DNA of 64,000 nucleotides from Onchidella celtica (Eukaryota; Mollusca; Gastropoda; Systellommatophora; Onchidiidae), in assembly GCA_963931925.1 (NCBI GenBank), contig OZ007570.1, forward strand, positions 31,468,688 to 31,532,687, written 5' to 3'. Below the pieces are notes generated by a model. The model was given only the letters and a program-made list of their open reading frames with translations, ran no database searches and was not told the origin of the DNA. Shown piece by piece: positions 44,859-55,240 of this stretch (positions are counted from its first letter, which is position 1; the number at the start of each line of letters is the position of its first letter). Made by a program: the position numbers and the translations under genes.

Positions 44859-47167
44859 TTTTTAAACGGTTCCGAAACCGTGGGGATCTTTTGACGAGGA
44901 GCCTGGGGTGAACGACCCTTATGCCTCGTCTTTTGGCACGCACTGCACGTCTTACAATATAAACGTACATCTCTGTATACTGACGGCCAATAAAAATCTT
45001 TCAGAACTCTCTGCTTGGTTCTAGTACTTCCCATATGACCCGCTAATGGGACATCATGGGCCAGACGCAATACTGTAGCAATTAACGACCGTGGCACGAC
45101 GACCTGCTTTTGAACGGAAGCCACGGTGACGTACATACGGAACAGAATGCCCCCCTGGACAAAAAAAGAGGACGACCCGTTCTTATATCTCCTCGTTTTC
45201 TCGGTTCGCGCTTCCCCAAAGCATGGGTTTAATGATGGGTCCTCCCTTTGTAATCTCGCCAAGCGCTCTGGCGTGATATCTAGGTTGACCGCTGGCGTCG
45301 CCAAAGGTCTAATCTTATCTTTATCCGCTACCCGTCGACGTGTTTCGACCGCGGCGCAAAAGTCAATACCTTTTGATTGCGACCATGCTTGCACGTTCTC
45401 ATCGGAAGGGGAAACTACCCGTGATACATTCCCAATGATGAGCTGGGCGCCTGGAAAACAACCAACGACTGCTTCGACTTCCCCGCTAAGGAAAGGTGTA
45501 TCTATCACTATTCTTGCCATGGGTAATTTCTCAATGGCCCCCGAAAATTGGATGCACGGGACAGTCTCACCTGTAAGCTGTGAATCCCGAATGCAGTCTC
45601 TATGCACTCCCACAACGGTAGATCCCGTATCTCGTAAAACCGAGACCGGTTCGTCCCCAACAAACCCCGGATAAACCCTAAGACCACCTCCTGTATGACA
45701 TGAATTTATAACGGGGATCTTTCTCCCACAAGGTAAAATACCGGAAGATAATAACTTCTCACAACTGGGACACTTAGAATACTGTCCGCCTCCGTTGTCC
45801 GATGTAACACACGCAGCCGCATGATGAAATTTATTTGGGGAACATGGACTGGAGCTACTGTCCACGTTCGCCGCTATCCTACCTGCAGGGCAGTTCACGC
45901 TGATGTGATCTGCTCTTCCGCAGTTCCAACACTTCGCGGCCCTACACTCGCGCGAAAAGTGACCCACGCGTCCGCAAGTCCAACACTCCGCTCCCTGTGC
46001 TGCTCTAGGCCTGGGTCCCCGTGACCCCTCGCGACCGGAACTAGAGTCCCTATGCCGTCGGTCATCGGCAAAGGTCACAACTCGCCCCCGGCCATTACCG
46101 CGACCTAGCCCTCCTGCTCGGTCAAACTTACCGGATCCATATGCCGGTGATTGGTGAAAGCCCCTATGCTGCCCCTGGGCTTGCCCGCTATAGGCACCAC
46201 GCTGACGCGACCTGTCCCTAAGTCCTGCCGGCGACCCCTCGACAACGGCGACGTATCCAGCATCTTGGACGTACGCCCTGGCGACTGGTTTGGACGGATG
46301 CGCCGTACGGTATGCCTCCGCCAACTTAGACGCCTCCTGCACCGTCGCGGGTTCGTTCTCTTTCAGGAAAGCCACCAGATCTTTGTGGCACGACGCGTAC
46401 AGCTGGTCACGGATCATTAAGTCTTTCAGTTTAGCAAAATCCGTGCCCACATGCGCCAAGTCTACCCAGTTCGCGAAATACTCCGTTAGTCTCGCGACGA
46501 AGGCAGCAAAGTCCTCCCTGGTATCTGCACGTGCTCGCCTAAACTGCTCCCGGAAATATTCCTCGGTACGCGCAAATCGGCGAAGCAGCAAAGCCTTCAG
46601 CTTATCGTAATCTTGCACGTCTTCGCGCTGTAGCTCTTTAAAGTAGGTTAACGCTCGCCCCTGCAATAGCGACGCCAGGTACGTGGCCCATAATTCCTTA
46701 TTTTCCCCCCATTGCAATTGTGCGTTCAGTTCGAACCTGTAAAGGAAGGCGTCTATGTCGTCCTTCCGGTCGTCGAACGTAGGGAGCTTAATCCTAACGC
46801 CACCTTTATTGTGTACCTGCCGCTCAACCGTTTCCGTTGGCGTATTCTTCTTGAGTTCTAACTCGGCGATTCTTATTCGCGCCTCTCTCTCCTGCTGCTT
46901 ATCTTCTAACTCCTTTAACTTAAACTCCCTTTCCTGCTCCTGAGCCTTAGCCTCTCTTTCCTGTTGCTTAAACTCCCTTTCCTGTTCCTTATCCTTAGCC
47001 TCTCTTTCCTCTTCTCTCTGTCGCTCTTGAGCCTCTTTTTCTCGCTCTCTATCCTTAGCACGCTCATCGCGCAAATCCGCCTGCTGTTCTTTAATCCAGC
47101 CGCGTAGCTCCTCTCCCTCCAGGCCAAGTTCCTTACCCAACTTCATTAGTTGTTGGAGTTCCGCCAT
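44840..47167 (-). CDS. Gag-protease-integrase N-terminal part, 775 aa open frame of the Gmr1-like element
   Basis: The single frame encodes, in order: a highly charged E/R/K/Q coiled coil (residues 1-115); a capsid region (about 120-300) whose second half, around 190-290, resembles a SCAN domain; an R/G-rich stretch; two CX2CX4HX4C zinc knuckles (C395-C408 and C413-C426); a retropepsin-like protease with catalytic D-T-G at 513-515 and a downstream LIIGN strand; and the HHCC zinc-binding domain of integrase (H704, H711, C741, C744). The frame then starts the integrase core (SEPFKKV) but runs into TGA within five codons because the core is missing. Gag, protease and integrase are fused without a frameshift, unlike many gypsy elements. 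The product would form particles but cannot supply integration. Confidence 0.9.
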   Translation of the reverse strand: MAELQQLMKLGKELGLEGEELRGWIKEQQADLRDERAKDREREKEAQERQREEEREAKDKEQEREFKQQEREAKAQEQEREFKLKELEDKQQEREARIRIAELELKKNTPTETVERQVHNKGGVRIKLPTFDDRKDDIDAFLYRFELNAQLQWGENKELWATYLASLLQGRALTYFKELQREDVQDYDKLKALLLRRFARTEEYFREQFRRARADTREDFAAFVARLTEYFANWVDLAHVGTDFAKLKDLMIRDQLYASCHKDLVAFLKENEPATVQEASKLAEAYRTAHPSKPVARAYVQDAGYVAVVEGSPAGLRDRSRQRGAYSGQAQGQHRGFHQSPAYGSGKFDRAGGLGRGNGRGRVVTFADDRRHRDSSSGREGSRGPRPRAAQGAECWTCGRVGHFSRECRAAKCWNCGRADHISVNCPAGRIAANVDSSSSPCSPNKFHHAAACVTSDNGGGQYSKCPSCEKLLSSGILPCGRKIPVINSCHTGGGLRVYPGFVGDEPVSVLRDTGSTVVGVHRDCIRDSQLTGETVPCIQFSGAIEKLPMARIVIDTPFLSGEVEAVVGCFPGAQLIIGNVSRVVSPSDENVQAWSQSKGIDFCAAVETRRRVADKDKIRPLATPAVNLDITPERLARLQREDPSLNPCFGEARTEKTRRYKNGSSSFFVQGGILFRMYVTVASVQKQVVVPRSLIATVLRLAHDVPLAGHMGSTRTKQRVLKDFYWPSVYRDVRLYCKTCSACQKTRHKGRSPQAPRQKIPTVSEPFKKVSVPC

Positions 47168-48075
47168 TTCACAGATTTATGGTTATGGTATCTATTATGC
47201 GAACGACCAACCTGTCGGTATGATCACTAACGATACGACCAGAGACCTGAGATCACACCAGATATAACAATACCCAGTTCAGAATACAATTCAGAAATTT
47301 ACCTTTACAGCACAACTACTTCTATATCTACAAAATGTATAGCACTATTAATTATAAAAAGAATAGAAAAGACAAGAATGAAGAAATACAGTAGAAGGAC
47401 CACAAGTACGTCAAGGGCAACGAACCAGACTAGGACAAAGCTTCTACAAAAAAAAACTATAATGGAAAAAAATGCAACCTAACTACGCCGATTACACTAC
47501 AAGGTACGAACAAGAACAGAGTCTGAAAAAAAAGAACGTATCTACAGAAAGGTAGAAGAGGGACAAGAGAAACGTCTTCCTAAAACAACGAGGAAGATAG
47601 AACGCTACAATCTAAACAAAAATACAGGTCCCTACAGAACTGGTCACTGTGATGAACGAAGTTCCAAAGTTTACCACACCTTTTTAAAAGGATAAACTAA
47701 GTTCAACACAGCAAACCCGCGCCATCGCCCGTATAATCAATTACGACAAAAACAGCAAAAACAGGGAAACAGACAGATGAAAAGACAGCCCTCAATCCAG
47801 GGTACAAAATTTCAGTTTCACTTAACTTTCAGCCTTATGAGTTTAAGTCCTCGACCTAATCGGAGCTCTGGCTACTTGTCTCCTCAGGCTGCACGCACAC
47901 ACTCTGGAAAGTTTAAATACACATTAATACCTATTCATAGCAATACATGCATCAATACATATTATTATTATACATAAATCATATCATGAAATGTCCATTC
48001 ATCCAACGAACAAGACAGCACAATTACCCACTAACTAACTACAACTAAATATTACGAAAATGGACGAGTCACAAT
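47168..48075 (-). other. Untranslated leader of the Gmr1-like element
   Basis: About 900 bp separate the primer-binding site from the gag start. No long frame on the element strand is convincing here. The stretch presumably holds the packaging and dimerisation leader. The gag start is chosen at the first Met of the long open frame. Confidence 0.55.
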
Positions 48076-48088
48076 GGACGAGCCCCCA
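48076..48088 (-). other. Primer-binding site, tRNA-Pro type
   Basis: On the minus strand, one base after the 5' LTR, the sequence reads TGGGGGCTCGTCC. This equals the reverse complement of the 3' end of a tRNA-Pro including CCA, and it is the same 13-base core used by many gammaretroviruses. The match ends after 13 bases. Confidence 0.8.
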
Positions 48089-48089
48089 A

Positions 48090-49271
48090 TGTCACAAATC
48101 CCAGACTGGGAGATGTAATAAGTATGACAGGACAACAATCACGAACAAACAAGTTTAACACTTAACAGAACAACCCATCAGACTCACACATTTATTAAAC
48201 ATAATTATACATATAATAGCGCAATTACATACATTATATTATTGAAATGCACTGCCGTACAACGGCCTTATTCTCACACACACTCTCCCTCGGATCCACG
48301 ATCCGGTAGTTACTCCTAAAGGCACTTCGGCCTCAGCCTCTCCCCTCAGGGTCTTAATAGTACATTAATGATTCACTGGCACCGCAGTCTCTCAATATCA
48401 CCTTCCTATTGTCATACACCTTAACACTCCCCTAGCACCTCAGCAGGGCAATAACACGTTATTATTTCCATAGCCATCAACATGGCAACAACATAATATC
48501 AGTTCACTAGCCTATCAACATGGCAACAACATAGTATCTCATTCACTCTCATATCTACGTCCCTGTCCGTGGCCTGACTGCCACGACTTTATGTGCCTCT
48601 ACTGTCCTGCACTGACAGCCTCACTTCTGGCCTATGTGTGGCCTCCGGCCCTATGCTGGCCTATCTCCTGTGCTCATCGAGGTGGCTCTGCGGCCCGTCC
48701 CCGACACCTACAAGAATAATATTACATTGGTATAATACCCTACCATTTCTATTCACTCCACCTCTCCTTACAATCCATGACGCGTACACACACTAGTTCA
48801 CCTTTCACTCACCACACATCTTACGGTAACACACTTCCATCGGAGTACACACTACTCACTCGCGCTACAAATCCATGAACTCACTTTCATCTATCGCTCG
48901 TGGCGCACATTGCTATATCCAATATCAAGGACTTCCACATTCCTCACATATACTTATTCACATCATGGTAATAGACGAATATAATATAATACATCAATCA
49001 TAATAATCAATCAACATTCTACATACCAGTCATAACTGGAAAGACTCTCACTAGTCTTCTCGACTGCTTCCTTTTATCTCTGCCCGATGGGCTATTATTC
49101 ATAGATCCGCTCCCTAGGACCTTCTAACTTGCAGTGATAGTTATACAGCGCTTTCGCCTCCTTCAGACCCCCCACTCATGACATGCACGACTTTCTCACT
49201 TGTCTCCGTGCGTTAATTTTACTCTCCTCTCCCCCCGTAATTATTAACTATCGCTCACTCCACTCGTGACA
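48090..49271 (-). repeat. 5' LTR of the Gmr1-like element
   Basis: This 1182 bp LTR has TG...CA termini and reads as identical to 41478-42659 when compared line by line by eye. On the element strand an AATAAA polyadenylation signal lies at 48191-48196, about 100 nt before the LTR end, with an AT-rich TATA-like stretch just upstream. It contains a short internal duplication (CAACATGGCAACAACATA twice). Open frames inside it recur in both LTRs and are not genes. Confidence 0.95.
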
Positions 49272-49680
49272 AAGTGCTCTTGTGCACTAATTTCAACAAA
49301 CTCCGGAAGGTTATTTTACAACCACAGTTGTTCTTGTTCTAAATGGGAAACCACTTTCTTTTTGAAGAGGGGAGAAAGTGAAAACAACTAATGTAAATCC
49401 AGTGTCACATTTTCGTCCATTAAAAGAAAACAAAATACAATGGAAGGCCATTTCACAAACCGCGGCAGTATGAATGAAAGAAATTTATGTCAATTGACAA
49501 CATTAACCATACTCCCTATGTGCGCTTTACAGGTTGCGCCCTGGGTTAAAGCTTAAAGAAGAGAGGGCGCTCTCTGAAGAAACTGTGCACAATGTCCAGA
49601 ACAGCAATACTAGAGAAACGAAATACAATACAAAAATAACTTCCGGTTTTCTTTGTGAGTTTGTTTGTTTTTCAACTTAC

Positions 49681-49762
49681 CCTGCCCCCTGGTTGACCCG
49701 GCCATCAATGTGCCCACAAGACATTTCTCCAGCATTGACTCTACATTCACCCAGTTGTGAAT
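49681..49762 (-). CDS. CYB5R4: CYB5R4 (Ncb5or) exon: C-terminal end of cytochrome b5 domain
   Basis: This is an internal exon of 82 nt, the most 5' one visible. On the minus strand it is preceded by an AG acceptor (TTTCAG) and followed by a GTAAGT donor. It reads IHNWVNVESMLEKCLVG, then a linker ending in STRGQ plus one leftover base (G). The stretch H-x-W-V-N-x-E-S-M-L-x-x-C-L-V-G matches the conserved end of the b5 domain of cytochrome b5 reductase 4, an ER-associated NAD(P)H oxidoreductase with fused cytochrome b5, CS and reductase domains. The leftover base pairs in phase with the next exon to form a Val codon. The HPGG heme-binding core expected just upstream was not found in the rest of the window, so it probably lies beyond 64000. 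A full-length LTR retrotransposon begins about 400 bp downstream in the following intron. Confidence 0.87.
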
Positions 49763-49867
49763 CTGAAATCATATCAAAGAGATTTTGAAGAAAAGGAAAA
49801 GAAAACAAAAGGAAAAGAGCGCACAATTACCAAACCATTTTTTCTTTTAACTTTTTTTTTCCTTTTT

Positions 49868-49930
49868 AGTCTGAATTTGAGTTTAATGGCGTTTCGGCAC
49901 GAAAGCGGCCACTTTGGGCCTTTCACGTTT
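49868..49930 (+). repeat. Dispersed repeat family R2, second copy
   Basis: TTTGAGTTTAATGGCGTTT, then GGCACGAAAGCGGCCACTTT and GGGCCTTTCAC, collinear with the reverse complement of 16590-16655. It lies about 105 bp upstream (in the transcript) of the CYB5R4 exon at 49681-49762. Confidence 0.5.
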
Positions 49931-50049
49931 TTTGTTTTTTTTTTATCTGACTTTGGGTTAGGTTTCAGCTTTCATTTGGATCCTTATAAAATAGGATGGA
50001 AGGAAAATGAAATTAAAAATCTAACAGGAAAAAGGCCCGGCCTGTAAAA

Positions 50050-50207
50050 ATGTCTATAGACAAATAGATCTGCAATATAAATTTTGTAAATATGGTGAGA
50101 AATCTGTAGAATTAACTTGTAGATTTCGACTGTAAAATGTCTATCTGTAATAGGAATTTTGTAAATATGATTTTAAAAAATCTGTTCAATCAACTAGTAG
50201 ATTTCCG
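50050..50207. repeat. Duplicated ~100 bp AT-rich segment
   Basis: TGTCTATAG...AATTTTGTAAATATG...AATCTGT...TAGATTTC occurs twice in tandem with moderate divergence. Confidence 0.7.
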
Positions 50208-53200
50208 CCTCCTTCAGAAAGGACAACATTTACAATTTGCAAGTGTAACGGCCTCTGGGGGAAGAACTAGAATGAATATCGCGCAGTGGCCGAGTGGTTT
50301 CCAAAACTTTCCGCAGTAAATGGATATTGATTTGAATACCAATATGATTTGAAAACTGTTTTGAATACTGATTTGAAATTGTCCAATGAACTTTGTTTTT
50401 CTTCATAGATTAAGCATTCCAAATAGGGGACAATTGGAACCATTGATACATTCCAAATCTGGCACACTGGGAGCTCTGTGGTTGATATACACTTTAATTT
50501 ACCACGTAAAACAGCACAGGCGGATCCGAGTGAGATATGTCAACACAATTAGTTCTTGGAATAAATCTCACTGTGATGTGTCAAAGGAATAGCACTCACT
50601 TTGATCACACCGCATACAACAGATAAAACCAAAAATTATTTCGGCCCCATTAATGCCTAACCCAGTGTGTCCCAAACGGGAGGGGGAGGGGCGGCACTTG
50701 TCTCCCTAGGCATGGATATTCAAATCTAACTACGAACAAGGTTCTTGCACCTCTTTGAGAGTGTTTTTTCCACGGCTTTTCAAGAGCTAAGGGATTATAT
50801 TCCAAGGATACTTAAACCTAAACAAATCAGAGAAACTGAGAACTAAAATCAAGACCTCATGTTTTAAATCTGAGGAGAATTCCAGGGCTAATCCACGATT
50901 TCCAAAACTGTTTCTCAAATTTTTAAATTCCAGGGTTATGTAGGGACCCTGTGGGGAGAATTTCAGTCAGAGGGGGAACTCCAAACTGGGAAAGAATGTA
51001 CTCTGTGCTTCAATAGAAGTTTTATAATCTCATAAGATAAGGATTTCTCATTTCATTGGAAAGCAATAAATCAAAACATCTAGTTTCATAAATTGTTTCA
51101 ATAAGTACCACTGTAAAAGTATAATGATGAAAAATTTATTATGACATTTCAAAATGGAAAACAAATTGGCAAAACATAGGGTCACGAGGGCAGGGATGTG
51201 GCATGGGGCGCTGAGAACCGCTGGGCCAAATACATTTTCGTGGAGAATTATAAAAAAAAAAAAAGCATATTTTCCATTTTCGTTTCATGTAACACACAAG
51301 CCTGCAAGATATTCCTTCAATATTCAAACACTCGGGAATTCGGGCAGGAACTGCAAAAGGCGCTCAGAAAAGACATACTGGGGCTTTGTTGATCTATAGC
51401 AATGTTCTTGCCTAGTTGAGAAGGAAGGAAAATACAAAAATGCAGAGCGCCAGAATGGGTGATTGAAATACAGGAGACGAGAATCTGTGCGTATGTGAAA
51501 GAAAGCGAGAATGGAAGAGAAAGACAGGGGGGGGGGGGTGAGGGAGATGAGAGAGGGAAAAGAAGAGAGAGCGGGGGAAGAGAGAGAGAGAGGAGGGGGG
51601 GGGGGATCACTTTTTGTTATTGTCGTGATTTTCCCGTTGTAGTCTTCATCTAGACGTTGAGCTACCTGTCACTTGGAGGACTCCGGCCTGCAAATCTTAG
51701 CGTTGACACACAGAAAATAATGTCAATTTGTACGTGAACCACTGTTTCCCAAGATGAAAAAAAAAAAAACCTCCATGGTAAACAAAGCCACGGAAATAGC
51801 TTTTTCGATTAGACCAATTTTAGAAATCCACTCTCTCCAACGTCCAAAATATCGACACTTCGCCCCAGACAGATAATGATCAATCTGAAGAAATCCGCAA
51901 ATAAAAGGCTAAAATGCCAAACCAGAGCACTCTTCACAGCCAGACATTCAATCCAAGACGGAAATAATTGCAAATCGGAACGCTGGTACAGTACGATGTC
52001 CACTTTCGCAAAACTGTCCATATGTTGTGAAATAGGAAATGGGAGCATCAGGGCTGTAAAATGTGAACTTTGGCCAGAAACCTCCATGTGACCTGAAAGA
52101 ACGATAAGCCATTATCTAGGGCCTGTGCAAAAGAAAATCTGGACACCACGATGGCTAGGCTTCAGATAATAATATGGAGTTAACTTTGTATATATATCAT
52201 TTTCTTCCGAATCGTCTATGTTTCCAGAGACGCCACTCTAGCATAAAAAAAAGTCCTGAACTTTTCGCAGTGAATCGGACCATAAGGCAGGGTGTACACA
52301 CAACTAAAAAGTTGAAATTTCATACACCAAGAGAGTATTTCGGTAATTTTATGCTCTGCGTTTTTTATTTTTTTTTGCTTGCAGAGAAATTCGGGGACAG
52401 AGGAAAAAGGAGGTGGGGAGCAGAATGAATGAGTGACAGAAAATATTGGACAATGGACAAAAAGATTACTTGACTGCAAAGACGAATCGCTTGATCAACA
52501 ACTGGGAACGAGCTCCACGGAAGACAAATCCCATATGTCGTGGGAGGATATTATGCCAGGAAAATATGGACCATCCGCCTGAACCATGTCGGCCAAATTT
52601 CTCGCCAGAGACTGATCCAAATAAGAACCGCATTGCAACTTCTGGATGCTCACTAATGTGCCAAAAAAAAGCTGCAATTCCGAGGGCTATATTTGGGGGG
52701 GAAATGTTCGATTTTCGGTAAGCTGGCGGAAAGATTGATGGGGTTAAACGACATGCCTAAAACATTAAACTTGTGGGCTTCTTTTTGTGACACGCAGAAG
52801 AACTGTGCATGCACAACTGTAGAGGAGGGAAAGTGCTGGGTACGTTGTATAACTAAGAGAGAGAGAGAGAGAAGGCGTAGGATGTGGAGACGAAGAGGAC
52901 AGAACAGAAGAACAGCTGATGGAGATTAAGTGAGGTGGTGTCCTAAATTATTTTTTTTTTAAACGCGCGGTATTCTAATCACTGAATGTTATATGATAAT
53001 CTCTGAGTAGTCAAATCACAACTGCTTTGACATATACGTCATTCAGCTCGAATGAAAAGTGCTTTTTAAAAAAGGTAACGGATGGACGATAGTAAACACA
53101 TCTTCTGAAACAGGCACTCTGTCATTAAAACCCGTTTAGATAAAGATGACAAAAGCAAACCGTTAAAATATTGCTGATGGAAGAATAATGCAGACATCTC

Positions 53201-54369
53201 TTGCGTGAGAAAGAATAGGAAAATCTTGGCAGCAAATGTCAAATTATCGATGAAAATGTCAGCAACATCGTCGATCGACAGGCCGACTTTGTCAAGGATC
53301 TTCCGCCGGGAGGACAGACACACTACAACGGCAAATGTTTGGTCTAGGCGAGGTTTAATATCGCCATCGAATTTCATTGCACTGTCAGCCGATTCTTCCA
53401 GTGTAATGGGCGACGCAAACGTGTATCGTACGGAAAGCCAAAAAGACAATTAATTTTATTTTCTCGTATTTCGCGCATTATAATTCCAGCATTTCATTTT
53501 TTAGAATACGTTGCTGATAATAATAAGAGAGATCAGGGTTGGTGTGAAGGAAACTGTTCCTTGGAGTTGTACAGTTTTTTTTTTTTTCTACTGTGACTAG
53601 TACAACAATTTTAAGTGGCCTCAGATAGGTCCTGACACTTTCCCCTGCATAGTTAACAATATAGCGATGCCTTGTTTTTCTACAGGACTTCTTGAAACCA
53701 TTATCTTTTGCAAATTTGCTTCAGCATTGTTATTATTACTCATGTTGTATTTTCATTGGTGTTGTTTATTTTCCCAAAGAGTTTCAATTCTTTTAAAAAT
53801 CCACTATCACTGATCTCATGGCCAATGTTAATGTTTCATTAGTTTCCATCCGGTTTCGTGATCTCTAATCTCTGTCCTCCTTCAATTTCCACGCCGTCTC
53901 CAGTGTGGGCTTTTAAACATCGTAATTATTAATATGTCGAATCAATACTATAAATAACTTTGTCATAGCATAAAACGGTCATGACTCTGCCACTGAGCTG
54001 ATACTCAGACAATAGACAGACAGTCAGGCGCACAATCAAGAGACGTACGCGAAGACATTACCAGCTAAGTACCGTTGATCTTTATTTCACGACGTAATGC
54101 AGTAGACGGTTTTACATTAGCATCATGACTTTACATTTAGAAACAAATCATTTCCCCAGGGCCAGCGTTTAAATCTGCAGACATAATCCTACTTTATCTC
54201 CCCAGTTGATGGTAATTCCCCCAGACATCATCCGTAAATCCTCGGTAAATGGAAATTTTTCCGTGTTGTTACTCCTCAGCCCACTAATGTCAACCACGAC
54301 CAGATAACTGACTTTAATCTCCAAGAGTGAATCTAAATATCCCCAAAAAGAACCTACAAACTCACAACC

Positions 54370-54751
54370 ATACTGCTTGCCATAAGTAGATGCCTACGCG
54401 TGTTTACCCACAATACTGCATGCCATTGGTTGATGCCTACGCATTTTTACCCACAATACTGCATGCCATTAGTGGATGCCTGCGCGTTTTTACCCACATT
54501 GCTGCATGCCATTAGTGGATGCCTACGCATTTTTACCCACAATACTGCATGCCATTAGTGGATGCCTACGCGTTTTTACCCACATTGCTGCATGCCATTA
54601 GTGGATGCCTACGCGTTTTTACCCACATTACTGCATGCCATTAGTGGATTCCTACGCGTTTTTACCCACATTGCTGCATGCCATTAGTGGATGCCTATGC
54701 GTTTGTACCCACAATGCTGCATACCATTAGCAGATGCCTACGCGTTTTTAA
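54370..54751. repeat. Minisatellite, nine copies of a ~43 bp unit
   Basis: The unit contains GTGGATGCCTACGCG, TTTTTACCCACA and CTGCATGCCATTA. Nine copies show scattered substitutions, and the end copies are more diverged. Confidence 0.93.
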
Positions 54752-55059
54752 GGGCAACGGGATGGAAATATCTCACAGGATTTCGATTTTGAGTCACCAG
54801 GGTAAATGAGCAAACTGACCAGTTTTGTCCACTTTAAGAATTTCAGTAATGTGTCATTAGACTCTCATAATGAGGATCGTGCGTCTCGTGTCCTACACAA
54901 TTACATGTATTAATTCACCAGCCTGTTGCACAGTCAGGCATGTAAGGTGAATGACGTACAACTCCAATAGTCAATCTACTTCTTGAAAAAATGTGAAAAA
55001 GGGGGTTTGGGGCCACGAATTCACCATACGTTAAATTTACCACCATCCATCCAGAAGTC

Positions 55060-55240
55060 AGCCAACCAGTCAGCTGCTTATCCATCCAAGGAGCCAGCTG
55101 CTTATCCATCCAACCAGTCAGCTGCTCATACATCAACCAGCCAGATAGCTGCTCCTACAGCCACCCATCCATCCGTCCATCCATTCCTCCATCCGCCCAA
55201 CTACCTATCCGTCTGTCGTTCCATATCCACCCATCTATCC
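55060..55240. repeat. Short tandem repeat block (CAGCTGCT / CCATCCAT)
   Basis: About four copies of a 28-32 bp unit containing AGCTGCTTATCCATCCAA, then a CCATCCAT-rich stretch. No gene is supported. Confidence 0.75.

Larger units (their letters stand above)
41478..49271 (-). mobile_element. Full-length Gmr1-like Ty3/gypsy LTR retrotransposon, coding-defective
   Basis: The element is 7794 bp, bounded by two 1182 bp direct repeats that begin TGTCAC and end GTGACA. It is flanked by the 5 bp target duplication AAGTG (41473-41477 and 49272-49276). On the minus strand the order is LTR, primer-binding site, gag, aspartic protease, integrase pieces, reverse transcriptase, RNase H, polypurine tract, LTR. 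Integrase upstream of RT in an otherwise Ty3/gypsy-type pol is the hallmark of Gmr1-like elements. Lesions are loss of the integrase catalytic core near 44850, an in-frame TAG at 44401-44403 and a frameshift in an A7 run at 44114-44120. There is no env. It sits in sense orientation in an intron of CYB5R4. Confidence 0.95.
49763..54369. other. Presumed CYB5R4 intron, upstream of the first visible exon
   Basis: I searched the minus strand for the HPGG-containing b5 core exon and did not find it. The 53066-53453 stretch is open on both strands with balanced composition, but neither protein resembles a family I know. 50281-50299 (GCGCAGTGGCCGAGTGG) resembles a tRNA A box without a clear B box. 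Confidence 0.45.

Noticed and set aside
45126-46943. Several plus-strand frames opposite gag
   Set aside because: Shadows of the 775-codon gag-protease-integrase frame on the minus strand.
50281-50340. tRNA-like GCAGTGGCCGAGTGGTT
   Set aside because: An A-box-like motif, but no pairing acceptor stem and only a weak B-box-like GATTTGAATACC; not a tRNA gene and too weak to call a SINE.
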